Assembly: GCA_023436205.1 (NCBI GenBank)
Contig: JAEZKC010000071.1
Location: 1 to 64,000, forward strand
Direction: 5' to 3'
DNA length: 64,000 nt
DNA from: Fibrobacterota bacterium
Lineage (GTDB): Bacteria > Fibrobacterota > Chitinivibrionia > Chitinivibrionales > Chitinispirillaceae
Within the stretch, counting starts at the first letter, position 1, and every line of letters starts with the position of its first letter. The notes beneath the pieces are model-generated. The model did no database searches. It saw nothing but the letters and a program-made list of their open reading frames with translations, and had not been told where the DNA came from. Both the position numbers and the translations under genes were made by a program. This document shows, piece by piece, positions 27,000 through 36,184 of the stretch.

Positions 27000-27350
27000 T
27001 TGAAACAGATATAAGTTCTCGTGAAACAGAGGATAAATCATCTGAAAAACACCACCCGTACGCGTGTAACAGAATTGTGCGCACGTGTAACAGAGATTAA
27101 AAACTGTCTGGAATAATGCAAAATGCGTCTGCAGACTTAAGTTCAGGCGCAAAACAGTTGTCAGACAGGAAAACACAATACTGTTTCAGCTGCGCAGAGG
27201 TCTGTTAACAGAAAACGGAGGTATGTTACGCGTGAACGGATATCTGCTACACGTGCGCAGAATAGTGTTACAAGTGTACAAGGTCCTGTTACACGTGATC
27301 AAGTTTCTGTTACACGCGCGCAGAAAACTGTTACACGTCCAGGTGATAGT
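27000..27350. repeat. Opposed arrays of a degenerate 21-bp repeat
   Basis: On the plus strand GTTAC or close variants (GTTTC, GTTAA, GCTAC) recur at 27183, 27204, 27225, 27246, 27267, 27288, 27309 and 27330, an exact 21-bp period. Left of centre the motif is inverted: TGAAACAG, TGAAAAAC, TGTAACAG and TGTAACAG at 27001, 27022, 27043, 27065 and 27086, spaced 21, 21, 22 and 21. Translated outward from the centre, each arm gives VTRxxxS-like heptapeptides. Confidence 0.8.
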
Positions 27351-27390
27351 GAACAGGTGAATTTCGACTTTGCATGTGGCAATTTTGATT

Positions 27391-27474
27391 ATGAATGCTT
27401 ATATTTGTAAAGTGAATTGGTGGTTTTTGAGGATGAATGCTTATATTTGTAAAGTGAACTGGTGGTTTTTGAGG
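27391..27474 (+). repeat. 42-bp tandem duplication
   Basis: Two copies of a 42-bp unit (27391-27432 and 27433-27474) begin ATGAATGCTTATATTTGTAA and differ at one base (AATTGG versus AACTGG). The unit length is twice 21 bp, the period of the neighbouring array. Confidence 0.85.
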
Positions 27475-27699
27475 ATAATTGGAGTCAGGGGAATAGAGAA
27501 ATTGTGGATTTGGTTCGTTAAATGGTCTATTGTTGGTCGTAGATCAGAAAAAAAGCCGAGTACGAGAACGCGTACGAGTACCGCCTGCGCTGAGCACGAG
27601 GAGAACGGGGCAGTTTCTGTACTGACGGAATTTGCGATGAGCGATGAGCGATGAGCGATTTTTGAATTGAAGAGAAGAGTGGTGTCTCGGTCCGGCAGT

Positions 27700-27965
27700 T
27701 CATGATTCGCATGTCGCCCATCGTAGGTCGTAGATCATTCGGAAGTTACAGTCCTGGATTATGCTTCGACTCCGGCGGACCTACGCTCAGCATGTGCGGA
27801 ACGAGACACTACCAATATCGAGTACGAGTACCGCTGCGCTGAGTATGAAGAGAACGGGGCTTCATCATATTTTGAAAGTTTTTTTCTACCTATAGTAATC
27901 TCTGCGTTCTTCTCTCTGCGTCCACGGCGCCCTCTGCGTTTTCACTGCTTTGGGTCTTCAATCTC
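27700..27965. repeat. Composite intergenic module, copy 2
   Basis: Same block order as 26619-26860: TGTCGCCCATCGTAGGTCG; ATGCTTCGACTCCGGCGGAC with TACGCTCAGCATGTGCGGAA; GAGTACGAGTACCGCTGCG; TTTCTACCTATAGTAATC and a CCTCTGCGTTTTCACTGCTT tail. The tail resembles CTCTGCGT-type intergenic repeats seen in many bacterial genomes. Confidence 0.7.
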
Positions 27966-28070
27966 GTTATTAAAAAACTCTGATGACTATTTTCGATGGG
28001 ATTACAAAGCGGGAGAGGAATCTGGTGACCTGCGAGGCGTCTTCGCCGTTAACAGGAATAGAAAGAGGAA

Positions 28071-28290
28071 TTATACTTCGACTTCGGCGGACCTACGCTC
28101 AGTATGAGCGGAACGGGGGCGTTCTCTTAACATTGGTGGTATTTAAGAATTATACTTCGACTCCGGAGGACCTACGCTCAGTATGAGCGGAACGGGGGCA
28201 TGCTTAACATAAGGTGGTATTTAAGAATTATACTTCGACTCCGGAGGACCTACGCTCAGTATGAGCGGAACGGGGGCGTTCTCTTACCAA
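28071..28290. repeat. Three tandem ~79-bp repeat units
   Basis: Units start at 28071, 28150 and 28228 with TTATACTTCGACT, continue TACGCTCAGTATGAGCGGAA and CGGGGGCGTTCTCTTA, and are joined by GGTGGTATTTAAGAA. They end ~35 bp before the stop codon of the convergent protease gene. Confidence 0.85.
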
Positions 28291-28325
28291 TCAACAATCA
28301 TCATTCATCAATCAACAATTCCCCC

Positions 28326-30119
28326 CTACTCCAGCACCATGAACTTCTCCGCCATTCTTGCGCTGCCATACTGAAGAGTGCAGAAGTACATTCCGGGAAT
28401 AATGCGGCGACCGTTGACTTTGCAGTTCCAGGAAAGTCGGGATACAAATTGATACTCCGGATAAAGCGAACCGGTCCAGATTACACGGCCGTCAACTGCT
28501 CGCACCACTATTCTTGCTGGGGAAAAGGCAGTTCCCCTGGTAGCAAAATCAGGGTAGAATTCAAAATTGATATTTCCGTCCCGCTTGACAACATTGGGGT
28601 AAACTTTCAATCTGACTGATTTATCCTCATCCTCAATACAGGCAACAAGCGCATCAGGTATTCCCCGTCCGTAAACATTATCCATTTTGGTCTGGTACGA
28701 AGTCATTGCACATGAAGCGAACAGCTTCTGCTTTACTTTTTCAGGAGTTGCTTTAGTGGCCTGCAGGATGAGAGCACAGATGCCTGCAACAATGGGAGTG
28801 GAAAATGATGTCCCGTTACCACCGTTAAAATAGGAATAGTTACTGCCTGCAGGATATATCAGTGGAATGGAAACATACACGCCGGGAGCGACCAGATCAG
28901 GTTTTATGCGTCCGTCGGATGTGGGGCCGGTACTGCTGAATGAAGCAATGATGCCATACCGGCCAACTGCTCCCACCGATATTACCCCATCAACATCGGC
29001 AGGAGCGGTAATGGTTCCCGGAGTATTCGCCCCCTCGTTCCCCATGGAGTTCACGACGACCACTCCCCGCTTCACCGCCTCCGCGGCAGCCCTTGACACC
29101 ACAGTAGTCAGTCCATCCATATCATCGTACGTATAATCTTCAAGTGAATCGGTGTAACCATCGCGATATCCAAGAGAACTTGACACAATATCCACACCCA
29201 AGCTTTCCGCCCACACCATTGCGGCCGCCCAGTTGTCCTCCTCCACCCTTCGCTCACGCGGAGTATCTTCAGTACGGGCAAGTGCAAACTGAGCCCCGTA
29301 AGCTATACCGGTAAAATTCCCCTGATCATATCCTGCCACAAGTGAAAGCGTATGAGTACCATGCTCATCGCTCTTGTAATAAGGATGTGATAGACTGTTC
29401 GCAACGGAATCAGGATCGGAAACATCATTGTCACCATCGACAAAGTCCTTCTGTGCAATGAGTCTCCCTTTCCTTTTGAAATCAGCGTACACTGTATGAT
29501 CAAATCTGAACCCGGAATCAAAGAAAGCGAGCAACACTCCCTCTCCCGGTTCACCATGGTTCTTTGCCTTTATGTATTCATGGGCGGAGTAAACATTTGT
29601 CATCTGCAGATGATAATCATCCACACTCGTTTGGGATGACTGCTTGGATAGAATCGGATCACCTTTTTTCAAGTAAGAAGATACCGGCCCCACATACTTC
29701 ACGAAAGGCAGGGAGGCGATCTCCCCTATTCTCGATGCATGCACCGAAAAGCTGGCAGCGTTATCCCATGGAAACTCGTGACGCAAGCGTCCTCCGTGCT
29801 CGATGACTTGATCCAGATAGCGCTTTGAAACGGGAAGGCTGCTGCTATTGGATATGTACCCGGCCCGGGCGCGACGGGATAACGCTCTGGATGAAACCTT
29901 TACTGGGGAACGAACACCATTCCGATCTCTGAAGTAAACCCAAACATTGAGTGTCGTGTCCTTTTGCAAAGATGTCTGAAGGGACTTGCTCAGATTGGCC
30001 GCCAAGGAGGAACCGGTCAGAAGAAGGAGCGCTACTGCCATATAAATAAAATTGACCGCTGCAGTAGTGCAACGGTCAAAGCTAAACATGCGAGAATGGA
30101 ATATGTGCTCGGCGGTCAT
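28326..30119 (-). CDS. Secreted subtilisin-family serine protease with C-terminal sorting-type domain
   Basis: The protein has 597 residues. The ATG at 30119 overlaps the TGA of the OmpA-like gene (ATGA), which supports this start despite the long n-region before the signal segment MAVALLLLTGSSLAA (27-41). A propeptide of ~100 residues precedes the S8 catalytic domain. The triad is visible: Asp in LLAFFDSGFRFDH, His in DEHGTHTLSLVAG, Ser in GNGTSFSTPIVAG; the oxyanion Asn is in VVVNSMGNEGAN. The last ~90 residues (LKVYPNVV, VVRAVDGRVIW, IIPGMYFCTLQYG, FMVLE) look like a T9SS type A / FlgD-like Ig tail, suggesting export to the surface. Substrate unknown. Coexpression with OmpA follows from the overlap. 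Confidence 0.9.
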   Translation of the reverse strand: MTAEHIFHSRMFSFDRCTTAAVNFIYMAVALLLLTGSSLAANLSKSLQTSLQKDTTLNVWVYFRDRNGVRSPVKVSSRALSRRARAGYISNSSSLPVSKRYLDQVIEHGGRLRHEFPWDNAASFSVHASRIGEIASLPFVKYVGPVSSYLKKGDPILSKQSSQTSVDDYHLQMTNVYSAHEYIKAKNHGEPGEGVLLAFFDSGFRFDHTVYADFKRKGRLIAQKDFVDGDNDVSDPDSVANSLSHPYYKSDEHGTHTLSLVAGYDQGNFTGIAYGAQFALARTEDTPRERRVEEDNWAAAMVWAESLGVDIVSSSLGYRDGYTDSLEDYTYDDMDGLTTVVSRAAAEAVKRGVVVVNSMGNEGANTPGTITAPADVDGVISVGAVGRYGIIASFSSTGPTSDGRIKPDLVAPGVYVSIPLIYPAGSNYSYFNGGNGTSFSTPIVAGICALILQATKATPEKVKQKLFASCAMTSYQTKMDNVYGRGIPDALVACIEDEDKSVRLKVYPNVVKRDGNINFEFYPDFATRGTAFSPARIVVRAVDGRVIWTGSLYPEYQFVSRLSWNCKVNGRRIIPGMYFCTLQYGSARMAEKFMVLE

Positions 30120-31999
30120 TTTAAACGGAGGATCTCTATGCGACGGTTCTGTGCCCTTCCGGCAGCAGTTTTATTATCGGCAATGGGCACATTGGAACCC
30201 ATTCCCTGCGTTCTGATCCTGTCAGAAGCGATCTCCTTTGATATCAGATACTGCTTCACCGCATCGGCACGCGCCTGAGAAAGCTTCATGTTCGCACCCG
30301 GATCGCCAATGCCCTCTGTATGGCCCCTGATCTCTATATCCACCTCAGGGTACTGCTTAAGCGTGCGCACAAGGGGATCTATATACTGATAAGAATCAAA
30401 TGTAAGTTCTGCAGTGCCGCTTCTGAACATTACCCCGTTAAGAATCTGCTGGCGGGGCATGTTTATCTCCTTTTTCACCGAATCGGGACAGCCATCCTGA
30501 TCGTCAACCCCGTTGAACACTTCCGGTTCGTTTGGGCACTGATCCTTCAAATCTGGAATACCGTCTTTGTCGTTATCCAGATCGGGACAGCCGTCGGTGT
30601 CCTCAAAGCCATCAATATCCTCGGCCTGATTCGGACAGCGATCGCCAGAATCCTCAACCCCGTCTTTATCGTTGTCCAGATCGGGACAACCATCATGATC
30701 CTCGAAATTATCGAAGTCCTCCGGCTTGTCAGGGCACAAATCCTTGGCATCCGGCACCCCGTCTCCATCATTGTCAAGATCGGGACAGCCATCTTCATCC
30801 GCAAAGCCGTCCTTGTCTTCTGGTTCATTGGGGCACTTGTCCAGTGTATCGAGTATGCCGTCCTTATCGTTGTCCGGATCGGGGCAGCCATCGGTATCCT
30901 GGTAGCCGTCAATATCCTCCGGCACCTGAGGACAATCATCTTCGTTATCTTTCAGGCCATCCTTGTCCTCATCCTGAGCAGTGAGATAACCACCCCATCC
31001 GAATTGAAACTGAATGGCGTACCGGGGAACCACATCAGTGGAATACTGATACCCTGATGCCACTCCGTTTTTAGGAGCCCAGTTCAAGCGATCTGATTCA
31101 TCATGCGAAGAGAGGGAGAAATCCACCCCTAAAGAGAGAAAGCTTCCGTTGGGGGTTTTGAACTTAATCCCCGGAGTAATATAGAAAGGATCTCTGAAAG
31201 GATTTCTGCCACCGGAAAAACTGCTGATGCGGGATTCCAGGTGCAGTTCGGTATACAGGGTTAAATAATCAACCGGCATGTATTCGGCAGCCAGAGAAGA
31301 GATCACGGTGTTGCGGATATCCTGATTGAACGTGGTCAACACACCGCCCATGTTCAAATGAAGCTGCAGCGGGAGATTTTCTTTCACCGACTGGAGATCA
31401 AAGGTCCAGAGCATCATTGCCTTGAATGCAGGGTAGCTGCTTGAGTAGAAATTGGACGCGGGGTTGATTTCTTTATTATTGAGATAATAGGTATGACGAG
31501 GGAAGATACCCTGGGTTTTCATGCCCACCGGAATAGTTGTACTCAGGAAATAAGATTGGTAGAAGAGTCGTTTTGTGGGTGCCGGATAGAGTAGTTTGGT
31601 GGATATCTCTATATCCCCGAAACCGCCATCCTGAACATCCTTGAATCCAAGCATATCATAGTAGACCGGAAAGGAAACCGCCACATCCCAAAAAGAGAAG
31701 ATCCCCAGTCCCATGTAGATATTGGCAGAAAGCTGTCTTCCCAGATCACGGAAGGATTCTGAAATGGGAAGTGAATCTCTTCCCAGAACATCACCATTGA
31801 GGCTGCCATTGATGAGGGGTCCGCTCACGTATTCATGAGATTGTCCAATATTTATTCCCATGCCTACATCCATGAACAGCTTTCCGCTGGTCTTGGCTGA
31901 ATAGGAACGTACAATCCCCTTCTGCCCGGCTGTGTTGAAACCGGCCATAACCTGCAGGGACATGGAAAAGAGAACAACCAGAAAACGGGAATGCTTCAT
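30116..31999 (-). CDS. OmpA-family outer-membrane protein with thrombospondin type 3 repeats
   Basis: The protein has 627 residues from the ATG at 31999 (GGAG eight bases upstream, then signal peptide MKHSRFLVVLFSMSLQVMA); the frame is open 62 codons further without signals. Residues ~25-330 look like a beta-barrel or porin-like domain. About six calcium-binding TSP3 repeats follow (~335-495), with the pattern DxDxDGxxDxxDxCP and DGCPDxDNDxDG. The C-terminal OmpA domain (~510-627) has the peptidoglycan-binding features IEIRGHTEGIGDPGANMKLS, QARADAVKQYL and NRRIEI. It tethers the outer membrane to the wall. It forms a two-gene operon with the protease and diverges from zupT. Confidence 0.9.
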   Translation of the reverse strand: MKHSRFLVVLFSMSLQVMAGFNTAGQKGIVRSYSAKTSGKLFMDVGMGINIGQSHEYVSGPLINGSLNGDVLGRDSLPISESFRDLGRQLSANIYMGLGIFSFWDVAVSFPVYYDMLGFKDVQDGGFGDIEISTKLLYPAPTKRLFYQSYFLSTTIPVGMKTQGIFPRHTYYLNNKEINPASNFYSSSYPAFKAMMLWTFDLQSVKENLPLQLHLNMGGVLTTFNQDIRNTVISSLAAEYMPVDYLTLYTELHLESRISSFSGGRNPFRDPFYITPGIKFKTPNGSFLSLGVDFSLSSHDESDRLNWAPKNGVASGYQYSTDVVPRYAIQFQFGWGGYLTAQDEDKDGLKDNEDDCPQVPEDIDGYQDTDGCPDPDNDKDGILDTLDKCPNEPEDKDGFADEDGCPDLDNDGDGVPDAKDLCPDKPEDFDNFEDHDGCPDLDNDKDGVEDSGDRCPNQAEDIDGFEDTDGCPDLDNDKDGIPDLKDQCPNEPEVFNGVDDQDGCPDSVKKEINMPRQQILNGVMFRSGTAELTFDSYQYIDPLVRTLKQYPEVDIEIRGHTEGIGDPGANMKLSQARADAVKQYLISKEIASDRIRTQGMGSNVPIADNKTAAGRAQNRRIEILRLK

Positions 32000-32165
32000 C
32001 GACAAATCTCCAGCCCGGGACAAAGAGTTCAGGCTGTTTGAAAAGCTCACAGGAAACGACATTAGAAGGGTTTGCCGGGAGCGTTCTGAAACGATTAAGT
32101 TCCGGCAGTGCAGATACTGAAAATCTCCCCTGAACTGAAAATAACATTTTGGGCGTGATGAGGCA

Positions 32166-32193
32166 AACTTGATGCAAATGCCCATTTCAAGTT
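32166..32193. promoter_or_regulatory. Inverted repeat upstream of zupT (possible operator)
   Basis: AACTTGA (32166-32172) and TCAAGTT (32187-32193) form a 7-bp dyad with a 14-bp spacer in the divergent gap before zupT. A TATATT at 32204-32209 could be a -10. A metal-responsive regulator is only a guess. Confidence 0.3.
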
Positions 32194-32239
32194 ATTACCG
32201 AATTATATTGTTTAGAGAACTTATCAGCGCAGGAGCACC

Positions 32240-33046
32240 ATGGAATCTTCAACTCTGTACCTGGCATTCGGGCTTACTATTCTGGCCGGACTTTCAACTG
32301 TTCTGGGATCCGTTATCGCCTTCTTCACCAGCCGCACCAACACCAAATTACTTGCCGCCACTCTGGGTTTTTCCGCCGGTGTGATGCTCTATGTATCATT
32401 TGTGGAACTCTTCCCCCTGGCCGGCACCTACTTGAGAGAATTTGCAGGTGAGAGCAGAGGTGACTGGTACGCCACTCTGGCATTTTTTGCAGGGATCGCC
32501 CTGATCGCTATCATTGATAAGCTAATACCCACCTTTGAAAACCCTCATGAGATGCGCAAGGTGGAGGAGATCGAGCAGGTCAGAGAGCACCAATACCACG
32601 GTTTGCACCGCACCGGCCTCATGACCGCGCTGGCGATTGCGATTCATAACTTCCCAGAGGGGCTGGTGACCTTCAGCGCCACGCTGGCAGATCCGGCGCT
32701 GGGACTCTCCATCGCAGTGGCGGTAGCTATACATAATATTCCTGAGGGGATAGCGGTGGCCGTGCCGGTATTCTATGCCACCGAGAGCAGGCGCAAGGCC
32801 TTTTTCTACTCATTCATTTCCGGAATAGCCGAGCCATTCGGAGCACTTATCGGGTTTCTTATACTATCCAGCCTTACGAATGGCCCCACCATGGGAGTAC
32901 TCTTCGCATCGGTGGCGGGAATAATGGTATACATCTCTCTTGACGAGCTTCTGCCCTCTGCAGAGCGCTATGGCGAGCACCACCTGTCGATCTACGGTCT
33001 GCTTGCCGGGATGGGAGTGATGGCGTTAAGTCTGCTGCTTCTCTGA
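32240..33046 (+). CDS. zupT: ZIP-family zinc transporter ZupT
   Basis: The protein has 268 residues with about eight membrane segments. The two ZIP signature helices are complete: HNFPEGLVTF (~134) and HNIPEGIAVAVP (~164), whose His, Asn and Glu line the metal path; AEPFGALIG also fits. Length equals that of E. coli ZupT (~257). It imports Zn2+ and other divalent metals across the inner membrane. GGAGCACC lies before the ATG. A 7-bp dyad upstream may regulate it. Confidence 0.92.
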   Translation: MESSTLYLAFGLTILAGLSTVLGSVIAFFTSRTNTKLLAATLGFSAGVMLYVSFVELFPLAGTYLREFAGESRGDWYATLAFFAGIALIAIIDKLIPTFENPHEMRKVEEIEQVREHQYHGLHRTGLMTALAIAIHNFPEGLVTFSATLADPALGLSIAVAVAIHNIPEGIAVAVPVFYATESRRKAFFYSFISGIAEPFGALIGFLILSSLTNGPTMGVLFASVAGIMVYISLDELLPSAERYGEHHLSIYGLLAGMGVMALSLLLL

Positions 33047-33267
33047 GGAGGCAGCATTCCTTTTTTCTCATTTTGACATTCAGCCGAAAGCTTCATCTAC
33101 CCGGAAATCCTTGTAGACAGAGAGTTGCATCAACCGCTTAACGAAGTAAAACAAGCGTTTTCTGCGGGTTTTTCCTCTGCAATTCTTCTCTGGTATTCTA
33201 TTTGCCCTCTAGCTGTGACATCCGGTTTTCCGGTAAGACAGTTGTACCTTTTAACTCAGGAGGATTT

Positions 33268-33777
33268 ATGATCCGCAAAGGTCTACCTTTCTTTATGATT
33301 CTCACAGCTTTGTTGACCGCTGGTCTGTTCGTGGGATGTTCCGATGATGACGATAATGGCGGTGACGGATCGGGTAATACAGTGGTGCAGACGATCCAAG
33401 ATGACTCTGACCTCGATTCCCTGGCTGCCAAGCTTGAGATGACCGGGCTCATCGACTCTCTCAATGCAGACAGCTCCTACACCATCTTTGCTCCCACAAA
33501 CGATGTGTTCGCGTCACTTCCCGATTCAATTCTGCAGGATACTGCTCTAATGACCAATGTCCTTCTGTATCACGTGGCCGACAGCACGCTGACCACTTCA
33601 CAGCTTGATTCCTCAACGGCGACGCTCAATTCGCTTCTGGGACCAACTATTACCGTCAACTCAGACACCACCACGGGCAGTATCACTGTCAACGGTTCCA
33701 CCCAGGTCTCGGAAACCATCGAGGCCAGCAACGGTGTGATTTACAAAATTAACGAGATTCTGGTTCCTCAGAGCTGA
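33268..33777 (+). CDS. Fasciclin (FAS1) domain lipoprotein
   Basis: The protein has 169 residues from the ATG at 33268, behind a strong AGGAGG. A type II signal peptide ends at LFVGC (Cys ~25), followed by a DDDDNGGDGSG linker. One FAS1 domain fills the rest: LAAKLEMTGLIDSLNADSSYTIFAPTNDVF (in part), the conserved YHV and the C-terminal ATNGVIY-like segment EASNGVIYKINEIL. FAS1 domains serve adhesion. Monocistronic, with a terminator at 33799. Confidence 0.9.
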   Translation: MIRKGLPFFMILTALLTAGLFVGCSDDDDNGGDGSGNTVVQTIQDDSDLDSLAAKLEMTGLIDSLNADSSYTIFAPTNDVFASLPDSILQDTALMTNVLLYHVADSTLTTSQLDSSTATLNSLLGPTITVNSDTTTGSITVNGSTQVSETIEASNGVIYKINEILVPQS

Positions 33778-33798
33778 ACTGCTCGACAATTATTACAG

Positions 33799-33821
33799 GT
33801 GAAGCCTGACGCAGGCTTCAC
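33799..33821 (+). terminator. Hairpin terminator after the fasciclin gene
   Basis: GTGAAGCCTG (33799-33808) pairs perfectly with CAGGCTTCAC (33812-33821) around a 3-nt loop, followed by TGCTCTCTT. The U-tract is weak. Confidence 0.65.
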
Positions 33822-33903
33822 TGCTCTCTTACGACACATTTGCCATTACTACCTCCCCATAGTTATACTTCATTAACTGAACAGCAACAGGAGTATTCCT
33901 CGG

Positions 33904-35316
33904 GTGAGCGAAACTGCCACATCAGAAAAGAGTCAAACCGTTTCTGCACTGATACGAATGCTGGATATCAGGGAGGATTTCGAAACCGGATCAGGTAAGC
34001 TGGCGAGTTTTTTCAGACGTTCGGAGGAGCGGTGGGATCCCGGGGAGCTGCTGGAGGAGCTTTTCTCAACGTATTGCGACCCGAAAACGCTCGAATACCT
34101 GCTGTTTTCCTTTCTGCATCTTGGGCGATCAGACCTGGATGCCGCCCGGGACGTTATCCGCCTGCGCAGACTCACCATTCTGCTTATGAAAGCAGTCAAT
34201 TTTTCCCAATCCTTAAGTAACAAGGAATATCTGATAATTGAACGCCTCAGGCAAGAATTGAATCTTGTTTCGCTTTCTCAGTTTTTCTCACTCCGCAAGG
34301 CGGCTGCAGCCCGGGTAAACCAGCTTTTCGCAGGTGAGGAGCTCGATCAGGATCAACGCGGTCAACTGTCAACGCTTCTGGAAAGTGAGGCAGAAGCACT
34401 TGCTGAGCGGTTGTCCTTTATTACCGATAAGATTGATCCGTATGACATGAAGTCCATGTCCAAGGTTCTTCCTCTGGTGACCATTTACGAAGAGAGAGCC
34501 AAAACCTACAAGGGGCTGGCATCATCGATAAAAACGGGCCAGGTGATCGGAAGGAAAATTCTCTATTTTGAATACCTGATGAAAGAGGACGGCTTCGAAA
34601 AGTGGATTAAGCGAGTTGCAAAGAATGATCAGCTGGAGAAGTTCCTGGGTGCGATGATGATCCAGCGGGAGAAGCAGGTTCCCACCATGTCTCTTGTGGC
34701 AGTGAGCAGCATTGCCCGTTGTGTTCTGGGACCAGACAGCACCCCTCTAGACTGGGCGGCGTTTGCGCTTGAACACTGCAGCGGCACACGATTCACCATC
34801 GACTGCAGCGGCAAAGAGAGCGCTGTGCAGAAACTGCTCAAAGGTGGTTCCATTGCCCTTGAAGGAAACATTCTGGATGTCGATTTCCTGAGCGAAACCT
34901 TAAGTAATCTTGTGGGGACCGATCTTTTGACCGTGACTTCCAAAAAGGGTGACATTGAGATTTATGATCTGGTGTGCCGATCGATTGCAAACGATTCCCT
35001 TATGTTACGATTTCTTGACAACCCCAAGGTATACAGCCGGCCGGGTCTTGTGGAATACATAGTAAAATCCAGCCGGTCGCTTGCGGTGCTGACCAAGATT
35101 GCATCCACCCGCACGCTTTACAGCGGATCAGCCAATGCGGGAGTTCCTGCCGCACTTCTAAAAAGCCCCTGCATGATCCCCCTTTCCCTTCTGCGGGGAT
35201 TTGTGAGCACGCGCCATGTTGCCATTGCCGATCTGAGAGACATTTTCCGCTCCCCTCATACAGTGCGACGTGATGTTTACCGGGAAGTTGAAGATTTCAT
35301 GAAGCGTAGAGGATAG
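33904..35316 (+). CDS. Uncharacterised helical cytoplasmic protein
   Basis: The protein has 470 residues with a GTG start behind AGGAGTATTCCTCG. No signal peptide, membrane segment or motif I recognise. Composition (Leu, Arg, Glu, Ser rich) and spacing suggest all-helical, possibly HEAT-like repeats in the first 260 residues, and a more mixed C-terminal half with a SGKESAVQKLLKGGSIALEG segment. It stands alone between a fasciclin gene and a pentapeptide gene. It might be a lineage-specific protein; no function can be given. Confidence 0.75.
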   Translation: MSETATSEKSQTVSALIRMLDIREDFETGSGKLASFFRRSEERWDPGELLEELFSTYCDPKTLEYLLFSFLHLGRSDLDAARDVIRLRRLTILLMKAVNFSQSLSNKEYLIIERLRQELNLVSLSQFFSLRKAAAARVNQLFAGEELDQDQRGQLSTLLESEAEALAERLSFITDKIDPYDMKSMSKVLPLVTIYEERAKTYKGLASSIKTGQVIGRKILYFEYLMKEDGFEKWIKRVAKNDQLEKFLGAMMIQREKQVPTMSLVAVSSIARCVLGPDSTPLDWAAFALEHCSGTRFTIDCSGKESAVQKLLKGGSIALEGNILDVDFLSETLSNLVGTDLLTVTSKKGDIEIYDLVCRSIANDSLMLRFLDNPKVYSRPGLVEYIVKSSRSLAVLTKIASTRTLYSGSANAGVPAALLKSPCMIPLSLLRGFVSTRHVAIADLRDIFRSPHTVRRDVYREVEDFMKRRG

Positions 35317-35481
35317 ATGCACTATTTTCGTCCCCCTATCTGAGTGCAAGCTGATTTATTTTCAGCCAGCAGTTACAGCCTTCAGCCACCACACGAAAAA
35401 CCTCATCAAATACCCAGTCGGTTACTATTTTTCAAAGACTGTAAATACGGGCAGACATTTAAGATGTGGAGATTATAGAAA

Positions 35482-36093
35482 TTGAGCGAACATGAAGACA
35501 ACGAAACCTTAGAGGAGCTGAAATCGGAAAACTATCATTCTGATAAGGTTTACACCGATTTGCAATTCGATCAGTTTAACATTGAAGAGCACACCTTTGA
35601 AAACTGCAGATTCATCTCCTGCCGGTTTAACAGCGTATCACTCCGAGGCGTTTCACTTTTTTCATGTAGTTTTGAGAACTGCGAACTGATCTTAGTCAAA
35701 ACAGATGACTTAACACTTAATTCTGTTCTGTTTACGGGATCCAAAATCATGGGGATCAATTTCGCGATGTGCGGTAAATTCGGATTTCTCCCCCATTTTG
35801 AAAACAGTCTTCTGGAGAGTGTGGTGTTCAGCGGAAACAGTTTAAAGAAAGTAAATTTTATTGGTTGTCAGATCCGCACGACCGATTTCGAGAACTGCGA
35901 CCTCAAGGAGGCCGACTTCAGCACAAGTGTGTTCAGAGGCAGCAATTTTAACCGATGCTCGCTTGAAAAGGCGGATTTCAGGACTGCAACTGGTTACGAA
36001 ATTAATCCTTTCAACAACAAGCTATCCAAGGCCCGGTTCAGTTTGCCTGAAGCGCAGAGCTTTTTACAATTTCTGGGGATAGAGTTAGATTAA
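35482..36093 (+). CDS. Pentapeptide-repeat protein, Qnr-like
   Basis: The protein has 203 residues with a TTG start, chosen because GGAG lies nine bases upstream. Pentapeptide pattern A(D/N)LXX-like F/L-centred repeats run through ~35-165 (FENCRFISCRFNSVSLRGV, FENCDLKEADFSTSVFRGSN), building a right-handed beta-helix. The C-terminus, GYEINPFNNKLSKARFSLPE then FLGIELD, matches the dimerisation end of Qnr/MfpA proteins, which mimic DNA and protect gyrase. Length (203 versus ~215) also fits. Whether it affects quinolone sensitivity cannot be told; it may be a chromosomal homologue of unrelated role. Confidence 0.85.
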   Translation: MSEHEDNETLEELKSENYHSDKVYTDLQFDQFNIEEHTFENCRFISCRFNSVSLRGVSLFSCSFENCELILVKTDDLTLNSVLFTGSKIMGINFAMCGKFGFLPHFENSLLESVVFSGNSLKKVNFIGCQIRTTDFENCDLKEADFSTSVFRGSNFNRCSLEKADFRTATGYEINPFNNKLSKARFSLPEAQSFLQFLGIELD

Positions 36094-36184
36094 CAGGGTA
36101 GTTTTAAAAACTGCTCAGGATTATGCCTGTAAATTATTTTATTCAATCTGGTAACTTTTGACTATCAATTTTCAGGAGTTCAGA

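Larger units (their letters stand above)
26541..28325. repeat. 1.8-kb gene-poor region of mixed repeats
   Basis: No gene is supported here. Contents in order: a composite module (26619-26860) recurring at ~27700-27965; two opposed 21-bp-period arrays (27000-27350); a 42-bp tandem duplication (27391-27474); a partial composite copy (27545-27610); and three tandem ~79-bp units (28071-28285). The shared core reads CTTCGACTCCGGAGGACC followed by TACGCTCAGYATGWGCGGAA. It differs from the repeat family at 16-23 kb. Confidence 0.8.

Noticed and set aside
27060..27350. CRISPR array
   Set aside because: The 21-bp step with no unique spacers of 30 bp and inverted halves does not fit a CRISPR; no cas genes nearby.
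30320..31057. Plus-strand frame of 245 codons rich in Ile/Val
   Set aside because: It is the antisense of the TSP3 repeats of the OmpA-like gene; the periodicity comes from the calcium-binding repeats.
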